DNA of 35,690 nt. Source: Peptococcaceae bacterium UBA7185. Its GTDB lineage: Bacteria > Bacillota > Peptococcia > Peptococcales > Peptococcaceae. Below the pieces are notes generated by a model. It ran no database searches. It saw only the letters and a list, made by a program, of their open reading frames with translations, and was not told the origin of the DNA. A program made the translations under genes and the position numbers. This document shows, piece after piece, positions 8,436-15,395 of the stretch. Location: the NCBI GenBank assembly GCA_002491065.1, contig DKVF01000083.1, positions 7,426 to 43,115 on the forward strand, in the 5' to 3' direction. Position 1 is the stretch's first letter. Each line of letters begins with the position of its first letter.

Positions 8436-9821
8436 TTACTTCCATGCTTCTCTTAACAGTGCCACGCCCTGTTGAATTTGAGCGTTGTTTAAAGCGCCGA
8501 AGCCCAGAAGCACTTTGCTTTGGTGTTCCTGTGGAACAGGACCGCTGAAATAAGGAGAAATGGGATAAACTTTTACCCCCTGATGATGAGCAAGGTAACA
8601 CATTTCTTTTTCAGTAAGTCCATTTTTAAGTTGTGCAACTAAATACAGTCCAGCCCCTTCTCCAGTAATTTGTAAATCCGTCCCAAATACAGAGAGTGCT
8701 TGCGTTAATTCCTGGCAACGCGTACGATAAACCTTGCGCATTTTGTTCAAATGAGTTTCAAAATGGCCGGAAAGGATAAATTCGTGGAGTACCGCTTGTT
8801 CAAAGCGGGATACGGCTGATTGAAAGGAGAGATACTGCTCCAAGTAAATATTTAAAAGCGAAGGGGGCAGTACCATATAACTGATGCGCAGGGACGGCGC
8901 GATGGATTTGGAAAAGGTCCCCAGATAAATTACACGGCCGTTCTGGTCCAAACTCTGCAGCGCTGGTATCGGTCGGGAATTGTAACGAAACTCGCTGTCG
9001 TAGTCATCCTCAATGATATAGCGTTGTTTGCTCTCTTGTGTCCAGTTGAGCAATTTAATTCGACGGCTTACTGGCATGGTGATTCCCAACGGAAATTGAT
9101 GGGACGGCGTCACATAAACAGCAATATTAGTATATGGCTCTAAAGGCGTTACCTGCATCCCCTGAGAGTCCATGGGAAAAGAGAGCACAGTGTGTCCCAT
9201 GCGTTGGAAAAAATGCATAGCTTTGTGATATACAGGATTTTCCATGCCAATGATACAATTACTATCTAAAATATAGCTGAGCATTTGTAAAAGATTATCA
9301 TTGCCTGCACCGATGATAACTTGTTCTGCGGTGCAATTTACGCTGCGTGCCTGATACAAATATTGGGCAATAGCCTGTCGTAATTTGTAATCTCCCTGAG
9401 GAGGCGTACTTGTTAGAAGATTGGGGTCGTATTCGTTAAAGCACTTATTCATCGTTTTACGCCAGACCTGAAAGGGAAATTTATCGCGGGCAACGTCATT
9501 AATTGAAAAGTCCACGAGAATAGAATCGGGCTGTATAGGCTGGGATTGTTGTTCCTCTCTGATATTGCCTTGTATGAGCTCGTCCAAATGACAAACAAAA
9601 AAACCTCGCTGGGGTTGCGCAGATAAAAAACCTTCAGACACCAATTGGCTGTATGCGGCGCTGACAGTATTGACACTGATTTGCATTTGTGCTGCCAACT
9701 GGCGTTTGGAGGGAAGCCGGTAATTATCAGGCAGGACACCAGCGCGGATTTGCTGTTTTATTTGTTGATAAATTTGCATATAGAGGGGTCCGTCATTTTC
9801 TTTGAGTGCAAGATGAAGCAT
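8436..9821 (-). CDS. MocR-family regulator (GntR wHTH plus aminotransferase-like domain), PdxR-like
   Basis: A transcription factor with a GntR-type winged helix at residues 1-75 (PLYMQIYQQIKQQI, then LPSKRQLAAQMQISVNTVSAAYSQL) joined to a fold-type I aminotransferase domain. The PLP-lysine region YLGTFSKSIAPSLRISY is present, along with IEDDYDSEFRY and the tyrosine-containing VYVTPSHQFPLG, so PLP binding is expected. The 461-aa length is typical. The frame is open up to a TTG at 9833, but the ATG at 9821 is the first conventional start, and the Shine-Dalgarno sequence is weak either way. The gene diverges from the ECF/aminotransferase operon, and three repeat boxes lie between them. PdxR members of this family sense PLP and control vitamin B6 genes; that role is inferred here from context. 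Confidence 0.9.
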   Translation of the reverse strand: MLHLALKENDGPLYMQIYQQIKQQIRAGVLPDNYRLPSKRQLAAQMQISVNTVSAAYSQLVSEGFLSAQPQRGFFVCHLDELIQGNIREEQQSQPIQPDSILVDFSINDVARDKFPFQVWRKTMNKCFNEYDPNLLTSTPPQGDYKLRQAIAQYLYQARSVNCTAEQVIIGAGNDNLLQMLSYILDSNCIIGMENPVYHKAMHFFQRMGHTVLSFPMDSQGMQVTPLEPYTNIAVYVTPSHQFPLGITMPVSRRIKLLNWTQESKQRYIIEDDYDSEFRYNSRPIPALQSLDQNGRVIYLGTFSKSIAPSLRISYMVLPPSLLNIYLEQYLSFQSAVSRFEQAVLHEFILSGHFETHLNKMRKVYRTRCQELTQALSVFGTDLQITGEGAGLYLVAQLKNGLTEKEMCYLAHHQGVKVYPISPYFSGPVPQEHQSKVLLGFGALNNAQIQQGVALLREAWK

Positions 9822-9831
9822 CACTATCACC

Positions 9832-9896
9832 AACTGATACCATAAAATTTTTAGAAACTGATACTTTTAATCAGTTCACTATGGAAGTATTATAAT
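9832..9896 (+). promoter_or_regulatory. MocR-type operator repeats and promoter of the ECF/aminotransferase operon
   Basis: Direct repeats AACTGATAC lie at 9832-9840 and 9856-9864, 24 bp apart start to start. An inverted copy, ATCAGTT, lies at 9870-9876 and forms a palindrome with AACTGAT at 9856-9862. A TATAAT -10 follows at 9891-9896; the hexamer 17 bp upstream is far from consensus and overlaps the inverted copy. Two direct boxes plus one inverted box next to a weak -35 is the arrangement described for activator-type MocR/PdxR proteins. Confidence 0.7.
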
Positions 9897-9951
9897 GGCA
9901 TGAACTGAGTCAGTCAAGAGAAATAAATAAAGAAAAAAGAAGGTATCAGAA

Positions 9952-10464
9952 ATGGGAAAGATGACAACAAAAGAGATTGTAATTACAGGATTAGCCGTTG
10001 CATTGGTTTTTACAGCTACAATGATTCATATTCGTTTACCCATCGGGCAAGGTGGGTTGATTCATTTAGGAAACATTCCACTATTTTTGGTAGCGATTAT
10101 TTTTGGCAGAAAAATGGGCGCGATAGCTGGTGCTTTTGGGATGGGGCTTTTTGATTTGATGGGTGGCTGGACGCCATGGGCGCCTGCTACATTTATCATT
10201 GTAGGCTTGATGGGTTATGCCGTGGGCGTAATCAGTGAAAAAAAGAATGATGTTGCAGGCTATGCGATGGCAATTCTGGCAGCCTGCGCCATGAAAATAG
10301 TAGGCTATTATATTGCGGAAGCACTGATTTACGGAAACTGGGTACAGCCAGTGCTGTCTATTCCAGGCAACTTAATTCAAATTGGCGTAGCTGCAGTGAT
10401 TGTACTGCCGATAGCAGGTATGTTAAAACAAGCGTTACGGAGAGAGGTGGCTACGATAAAATGA
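9952..10464 (+). CDS. ECF transporter S component, predicted vitamin B6-type substrate
   Basis: A 170-aa integral membrane protein with about five to six hydrophobic segments. The motif IHLGNIPLFLVAIIFG, followed by GAFGMGLFDLMGG and WAPATFIIVGLMGYAVG, is characteristic of the substrate-binding S components of energy-coupling factor transporters in the riboflavin/HMP/pyridoxine group (PF07155-like). No ECF A, A' or T genes are nearby, so it would share a module encoded elsewhere (group II). It is transcribed divergently from a MocR regulator and overlaps the aminotransferase start by 4 nt (ATGA), so the two are translationally coupled. Both neighbours argue for pyridoxine, pyridoxal or pyridoxamine as substrate; the sequence alone does not fix the ligand. 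Confidence 0.8.
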   Translation: MGKMTTKEIVITGLAVALVFTATMIHIRLPIGQGGLIHLGNIPLFLVAIIFGRKMGAIAGAFGMGLFDLMGGWTPWAPATFIIVGLMGYAVGVISEKKNDVAGYAMAILAACAMKIVGYYIAEALIYGNWVQPVLSIPGNLIQIGVAAVIVLPIAGMLKQALRREVATIK

Positions 10465-11591
10465 AAAAAATTATGACGCCGGGACCTACCCAGGTTCGTG
10501 AAAATGTGAGAATGTCCAGAAGTCTGGCTACAACCAATCCTGATTTGGATTTGGAGTTTTATGAATATTACAAGGATACCTGTGATTTGCTGAGCAGTTT
10601 ACTGCACACAAAAAATGTGTGCTATATTTTGAGTGGGGAAGGGATTTTAGGGTTAGAAGCGGCTTGTGCTTCGTTGACTGAACCTGGTGACAGAGTGCTG
10701 GTGCTGGACAACGGTATTTTCGGAAAGGGGTTCGCAGATTTTGTACGGATTTATGGCGGCGAGCCGATTCTGTACACTGCTGATTATCATGAAGAATTTG
10801 ACGTCGCGGCGCTGAAAGCATATTTGCAGCAGGAGCATGATTTTAAGTATGCGGCTGTGGTCCACTGTGATACTCCTACCGGCGTACAAAATCCTATTGA
10901 GAAAATCTGCCCACTGTTAAAGCAATATGGCATTTTGTCCGTGGTAGACGCAGTGTCCAGTATGTTTGGTGTAGATATTGATATGGATGCCTGCCAAGCG
11001 GATATTGTGTGCGGCGGCTCCCAAAAAGCGCTGTCCGCTCCGGTAGGGCTAACCCTGCTTTGCGTCAGCAAAGAGGCTTTAGAAGCGATGGAACAGCGGC
11101 GGACGCCGATCGCATCATTCTATGCCAATATTTTGAACTTCCGTGACTATTATAAAAACAAGTGGTTTCCCTATACCATGCCTATCAGCGATATTTACGG
11201 ATTGCGCACTGCGCTGGAGAATGTACAGGCCGATCCAGACATTCATGCACGGCATAAAAAAATTGCCGAGGCAACCAGATGCGCTGTAATTGAGGCAGGA
11301 CTGAAGCTCTATCTGCGCAAAGGCTACTGTCCTACCGTGACAGTTGTGGAAGTGCCTCAGGGCGTAAACTCTGCGCAGCTTCTGCAGCGCATGGATGAAA
11401 CCTACGGCGTGATGATAGCCGGATGCTTTGATATCTTAGCAGGAAAAGTAATCCGCTTGGGACACATGGGCGAAAACGCTAATGTAGAAGATGTGACACT
11501 GATGTTAGACGCCTTGGATCACACCTTTGCCGATTTAGGCTATCCGTTGAAAGCTTCGATGAAGGATGTATTTCTGCGGGAAATGAAATAA
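10461..11591 (+). CDS. Class V PLP aminotransferase, pyridoxamine-pyruvate transaminase-like
   Basis: A fold-type I enzyme of the alanine-glyoxylate/serine-pyruvate group, 376 aa. The PLP lysine is K189 (GGSQKALSAPVGL) and the pyridine-N aspartate is D163 (VVDAVSS). The substrate-pocket segment is SGEGILGLEAA with E60, where ordinary members have SGSGT; the Mesorhizobium pyridoxamine-pyruvate transaminase has a glutamate there (E68 as I recall it). Recalled residues E68, D171 and K197 of that enzyme all map here with the same offset of 8, and R345 corresponds to R332 in IRLGHMG. Its Y95 is F87 here, and R336 is not conserved, so keto-acid specificity may differ. Translationally coupled to the ECF S component. 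Alternative: a general alanine-glyoxylate-type transaminase. Confidence 0.8.
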   Translation: MKKIMTPGPTQVRENVRMSRSLATTNPDLDLEFYEYYKDTCDLLSSLLHTKNVCYILSGEGILGLEAACASLTEPGDRVLVLDNGIFGKGFADFVRIYGGEPILYTADYHEEFDVAALKAYLQQEHDFKYAAVVHCDTPTGVQNPIEKICPLLKQYGILSVVDAVSSMFGVDIDMDACQADIVCGGSQKALSAPVGLTLLCVSKEALEAMEQRRTPIASFYANILNFRDYYKNKWFPYTMPISDIYGLRTALENVQADPDIHARHKKIAEATRCAVIEAGLKLYLRKGYCPTVTVVEVPQGVNSAQLLQRMDETYGVMIAGCFDILAGKVIRLGHMGENANVEDVTLMLDALDHTFADLGYPLKASMKDVFLREMK

Positions 11592-11625
11592 AAAATTAGC
11601 TGATTCATTTACGGATGGGCATAAG

Positions 11626-11711
11626 AAAAGCAATGAGCTATCTGAACCGACCTCGAATCGTTAGATTTTTAGTCTAACTTTTCAGGGCGGTTCAAGGTTC
11701 ATTGCTTTTTT
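11626..11711. terminator. Bidirectional terminator between aminotransferase and LysR genes
   Basis: Three nested stems: AAAAGCAATGA (11626-11636) with 11699-11709, GAACCG (11644-11649) with CGGTTC (11688-11693), and GTTAGA with TCTAAC inside. The right flank is TTTTTT and the left flank is A-rich. The genes on either side converge, so it can serve both. Confidence 0.75.
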
Positions 11712-11756
11712 GCTTTAATTATGCAGAAAAATGTTTTTTATTGGAGCTTCTGGGAA

Positions 11757-12665
11757 CTAGATAATTTTTAGAAGCGTTTCAAGAAAGCGTTCGATAAGTG
11801 GGGAACCAGCATTGTCTCGATGGATGATATAACTGGCATGAAAGGGAAAGGATTCTTTAACAGGGATATTTAGAATTTTTCCGTTAAAATCATTGAAGTA
11901 GTAAGGTAGATAGTTATTCACTTTCACTGCTAAGGAAACAGCTAAGTTATCACAGACTAATTGTTGTGAAATACCGTAGTAATGTGTAGGCAAAATATAT
12001 GGTTTTCCGTATTTTTTCAGCTCATTCAATAAATCAACGCCACAAAACTGGTCATTTAAGGCCAGCGGGTAGGTTAAAAGTGTCCGTAGTGAGATGGAGC
12101 TTTCCAAAGATAATGGGGACATCTGGCTGATTCTAGCTAGTAATTGAAAATCAATAATTTCTTTAACAATCAACTCCGGGGAAGGTATTGTATCAGTATC
12201 ATTAGTGGAATATTCATAAGAAGAGATGACTCCTAGATCGTATTCTTTGTTTTGAATGGATTCCTTGATAGCCTTACGAGACAGAGTTTTACTGACCAGT
12301 CGGATATTAGGATAATATTTATAAAAATGAGAAGCAATTTTAGGCATAATCAAGGTGTTGATTCCGGGTTCTAGGACAATGGTAAAATCACCGGATAGTT
12401 GTGTATTGTTTTTAGCGGCAATCTTTAATTTTAATTGATCCAACTGGATGAGCATCTGCTGAGAGATATCAATGAGTTCCTGACCGATTTCTGTAGGAAA
12501 TACGCCGTGATAGGTGCGTTCTAATAGTTTGGTATCCAGCTCTTTTTCTAAATTTTTGATAGCCGTGCTAAGCGTCTGCTGACTGACATAGAGCTTATTG
12601 CTGGCAAGGTTCATAGACTTGCGTTTTGCAATTTCGCATAAGTATTCTAGTTGTTCTAATCTCAT
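11757..12665 (-). CDS. LysR-family transcriptional regulator
   Basis: A 302-aa regulator with an N-terminal winged helix (LEQLEYLCEIAKRKSMNLASNKLYVSQQTLSTAIKNLE, residues 3-37) and a C-terminal periplasmic-binding-protein-like effector domain. The frame extends to 12695, but AAGGAG on the minus strand spaced 7 nt from the ATG at 12665 fixes that start, and MRLEQLEYL is the normal beginning of the family. The gene diverges from the zinc-ribbon/ABC operon and converges on the aminotransferase gene, so either the operon or its own promoter could be a target. The effector is unknown. Confidence 0.88.
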   Translation of the reverse strand: MRLEQLEYLCEIAKRKSMNLASNKLYVSQQTLSTAIKNLEKELDTKLLERTYHGVFPTEIGQELIDISQQMLIQLDQLKLKIAAKNNTQLSGDFTIVLEPGINTLIMPKIASHFYKYYPNIRLVSKTLSRKAIKESIQNKEYDLGVISSYEYSTNDTDTIPSPELIVKEIIDFQLLARISQMSPLSLESSISLRTLLTYPLALNDQFCGVDLLNELKKYGKPYILPTHYYGISQQLVCDNLAVSLAVKVNNYLPYYFNDFNGKILNIPVKESFPFHASYIIHRDNAGSPLIERFLETLLKII

Positions 12666-12978
12666 ACCGATACTCCTTCCTGAAGTATGTTTCACACAAA
12701 AGTCTAAATAAAATTATACATTATTTTCTTTAAAAATGTAAAGAGCGATACAAGAGCGCGGTAGAGAAGAAATCGCGGCGCAAGAATAGATGAAAAAAAG
12801 AATGTTTGGTGAGAAATCTATTCGTTAAGCTTATTTTTGGTAGCTTTACAGAAGTTTTACTACAAAAAGATAAATAACTTTTTTGAAAATTGTATTTATA
12901 TTTTTGTTATTCAAGGAAAATGGAAAGAGTCTATAATAAAGAAAAAAATGAAAGATTTTAACTGAGGTGAATAGTTTT
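12666..12978. promoter_or_regulatory. Divergent intergenic region with LysR-type palindrome and rightward promoter
   Basis: This 313-bp stretch has no gene. Near the LysR start, TACATT (12717-12722) and AATGTA (12735-12740) form an interrupted palindrome of the size expected for a LysR site. TATAAT at 12932-12937 is a good -10 for the rightward operon, but its -35 is poor, which suggests an activator. GAGGTG at 12964-12969 is the ribosome binding site for ATG 12979. Nothing else is evident in the middle. Confidence 0.4.
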
Positions 12979-13419
12979 ATGACACAAGAAAACTTAACGT
13001 TGAACCGCCTGCATGAATTGCGGGAACGCAGTGCTCGTTGCTGCTGCAGATTTTGCGGTGGAAAATTAGAAATTCGTAAAATTATCTTCACAGGGTATGA
13101 TGCGCGAATAGAAATTTTTTGCTCAGAATGTAATCGAATCGAATATGGCACGGAACCGGAAATTTATTTGAGCGCGAAATATTTTGTTGAAGCGATGCAG
13201 TTTAATTACTATCCAGATTTGGACGATAATGGGCAGACGAAAAAAATGAATATTGCCAAGGTTTGCGATATTATGGCCTGGGAGAATAAACATATGGGTT
13301 TTTTGAAACCGGAGGGTTTTACAGTACCGATTGAGTTAAATCCAGCTATTTTGGGAAATATGCTGGTGATCAATGAAGAAGAATTGGCACAGCAAAAATG
13401 TTCGGAAAGTCAGGGTTGA
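12979..13419 (+). CDS. Small zinc-ribbon protein of unknown function
   Basis: A 146-aa hydrophilic protein. C23-x2-C26 and C48-x2-C51 lie about 22 residues apart, within CCCRFCGGKLEIRK and EIFCSECNRIEYG; this is a classic zinc-ribbon spacing. Two further cysteines precede the first pair (C21, C22). The rest is unrecognised and there is no signal peptide or membrane helix. The in-frame GTG at 12967 is less likely than ATG 12979, which has GAGGTG 9 nt upstream. It is the first gene of a tight three-gene operon, with the ABC ATPase starting 4 nt after its stop. The ribbon could bind nucleic acid or a partner protein; the sequence does not say which. Confidence 0.7.
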   Translation: MTQENLTLNRLHELRERSARCCCRFCGGKLEIRKIIFTGYDARIEIFCSECNRIEYGTEPEIYLSAKYFVEAMQFNYYPDLDDNGQTKKMNIAKVCDIMAWENKHMGFLKPEGFTVPIELNPAILGNMLVINEEELAQQKCSESQG

Positions 13420-13423
13420 TGAT

Positions 13424-14227
13424 ATGGCAAAGACAGTGATAAAAACAGAAAAAATGTGTTGCCAATCAGGCCGGCATTATTTGCTGAAGGATATTGATTG
13501 GGAAGTCAAGCAAGGCGAGCATTGGATTATATTTGGATTAAACGGCAGTGGGAAAACAACGCTGCTCAGCGCCATTGCGGGATATAAGCAGCATACCGCA
13601 GGAAAATTGGAGGTCTTGGGACAGGTTTATGATGATACAACCCTTTTTTCCTTGTCAAAACAGATTGGCTGGGTGAGCGCTTCTTTTTTTGATAAATATT
13701 ATAGCAGCGAAACCGTTTTGCGTATTGTGTTATCGGGGCTTTTTGGCACATTGGGAGTCGGTGCAGAGATCAGCGATCAGGATGTGAAAAAAGCAAGGGC
13801 ACTGTTGGAGCAATGGCACGTAGGGCACAAAAGTGATATGCCTTTTTCTATGCTGTCAAAGGGCGAACAGCAAAATGTGTTAATTGCCCGCGCTTTGATT
13901 TCTGATCCGAAAATTTTGGTTTTAGATGAGCCTGGAACGGGGTTAGATGTATTTGCCAGAGAAAACCTTCTGCAATGGGTGAAAAAGATTGCTGAAACCA
14001 CAGACATCACAATTATCTATGTTACTCATTATCCGGAAGAAATTCAGTCATGTTTTGAAAAATGCTTGTTGCTACAGCATGGTCAGGTGTTGGCTAATGG
14101 GAATATTGATGAGACATTTCGAAGCGGTGTGCTTTCAAATGTGTTGGGTGAACCGGTAATGGTGCAGAAAAACGAAAACGGGCTACTTATTCTGCAGAGA
14201 AAAAATAGAAAAGAGGAAGAGTTATGA
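13424..14227 (+). CDS. Stand-alone ABC ATPase (YlmA/ModF-like), no permease partner
   Basis: A 267-aa ABC-type ATPase. It has Walker A GLNGSGKTT, a Q-loop region (IGWVSASFFDKYY), a divergent signature MLSKGEQQN in place of LSGGQ, Walker B ILVLDEPGTGLD and the H-loop VTHYPEE. The pattern of the middle region (SETVLRIVLSGLFGTLGV, then ALLEQWHVGHKSDMPFSMLSKGE) resembles the soluble YlmA/PhrA-ModF group rather than importer ATPases. An upstream in-frame ATG at 13373 overlaps the zinc-ribbon gene; the start at 13424, 4 nt after that gene's stop, gives the normal N-terminus. No transmembrane subunit is encoded in the operon, so transport is not an obvious role. It overlaps the downstream gene by 4 nt. 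Confidence 0.82.
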   Translation: MAKTVIKTEKMCCQSGRHYLLKDIDWEVKQGEHWIIFGLNGSGKTTLLSAIAGYKQHTAGKLEVLGQVYDDTTLFSLSKQIGWVSASFFDKYYSSETVLRIVLSGLFGTLGVGAEISDQDVKKARALLEQWHVGHKSDMPFSMLSKGEQQNVLIARALISDPKILVLDEPGTGLDVFARENLLQWVKKIAETTDITIIYVTHYPEEIQSCFEKCLLLQHGQVLANGNIDETFRSGVLSNVLGEPVMVQKNENGLLILQRKNRKEEEL

Positions 14228-15165
14228 CCTCAATACGAGATTTGACATGTATCCATAGTGTTGCCCATATGGCGGAATGTGGGAAATATGAAGAGGAGTT
14301 TATTGTTTATGGATGTTCCTGTGTAGAAAAGGGTAAAATAGTGTATCACATCAGTCCTTCCGTACGGGAAATTCTTCGGTTCAAAGAGCAGGCAGCCTTG
14401 AATAATCAACTTGTTTCACCGGTGCACACTTTGATGAACCGTTGTCTTGTGCAGACCGGGCAGCATGAACAACGTTTATATGAAACGGAAATTCGTCTGG
14501 CAAACACATTGCAACAATTATATTCCCATCTATTTTTTGAACAGCTGGAAGTATGTAATCATGCACCCTTTACTGATGCTGCAAAAGAAATTTTCGATAA
14601 TTTGCGGTTTCAGATGAACGGTATTTTTTCTTTGGATTATCTGCAGATTTTGCAGGGGCTGGTGGCAATGGCCTATTCCTCCCATGTGCTGACAACGGCG
14701 GCACTGCAGGAGATTCAGCAGTGGGAGAAAAAAGTGCAGCAGCAGCTGGAGCACGATGTGTTTATTGAAAAGCCCTTCAAACGGAGCTTTTATGGGATTT
14801 GTTATCTAGATCAGGAGGGAAAACCACAATATAAAGTGAATGCACAGGAATTTATGGTTTTGATGGAGCAACGGAAACTAAAGCGGCAGAGGATTCCTGT
14901 TACGCCTATCTTTCAAAAAACATACTGGTATGATTACGGTGTAGAGCCAAAAGAGATAAGAAAACAATTTAGAAAACAACTGGAAACTTATTACGGGGAA
15001 ACCTATTGGTGCTATTGGAAGAAAATCAAGAGGCTAGCTCCTGTGGTAGACAAAATGCAGTTTCAGCAGGGGCTGCATTTGCTTGAAACGACAAATGTGC
15101 CAGAAGAAAAAGATGCGTTGTTAGAGTTTGGTTATGATTGGAACGTAGTTGCTTTAGAAATGTAA
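14224..15165 (+). CDS. Unrecognised 313-aa protein coupled to the ABC ATPase
   Basis: I do not recognise a family. The ATG overlaps the stop of the ABC ATPase (ATGA), and the ribosome binding site AGAGGAAGAG lies just upstream, so translation is coupled. Visible features are a Cys-containing N-terminus (CIHSVAHMAECGKYEEEFIVYGCSC), a largely helical middle at about 85-185 with Gln/Leu-rich heptad-like stretches, and a basic, aromatic-rich C-terminal third (QRIPVTPIFQKTYWYDYGVEPKEIRKQF and TYWCYWKKIKRL). There is no signal peptide or clear transmembrane helix. It is followed by a good terminator. Its fixed position behind an orphan ABC ATPase suggests the two proteins act together. Confidence 0.65.
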   Translation: MTSIRDLTCIHSVAHMAECGKYEEEFIVYGCSCVEKGKIVYHISPSVREILRFKEQAALNNQLVSPVHTLMNRCLVQTGQHEQRLYETEIRLANTLQQLYSHLFFEQLEVCNHAPFTDAAKEIFDNLRFQMNGIFSLDYLQILQGLVAMAYSSHVLTTAALQEIQQWEKKVQQQLEHDVFIEKPFKRSFYGICYLDQEGKPQYKVNAQEFMVLMEQRKLKRQRIPVTPIFQKTYWYDYGVEPKEIRKQFRKQLETYYGETYWCYWKKIKRLAPVVDKMQFQQGLHLLETTNVPEEKDALLEFGYDWNVVALEM

Positions 15166-15203
15166 CACACTGATTTTAAAAAATTGTTTTTATATAGTTG
15201 AGT

Positions 15204-15247
15204 AAAAAGAGGATTTCATGCTGTAAGGTGCGAGATCCTCTTTTTTT
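15204..15247 (+). terminator. Terminator after the zinc-ribbon/ABC operon
   Basis: AAAAAGAGGAT (15204-15214) pairs with ATCCTCTTTTT (15235-15245), with a 20-nt loop and a run of T. Confidence 0.8.
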
Positions 15248-15395
15248 GTGAGAAAACTGTGTGAAGATACAAAAATTTTCAACAGTTTTCTATAATTTTG
15301 ATTTGTTTCTATGTTATACAGAAATAAATTTTATAGATATAATAGAGGTGAAAAGTTTGTTAATACTTTTATTACAAGAAAAGGAGACGATTGAA

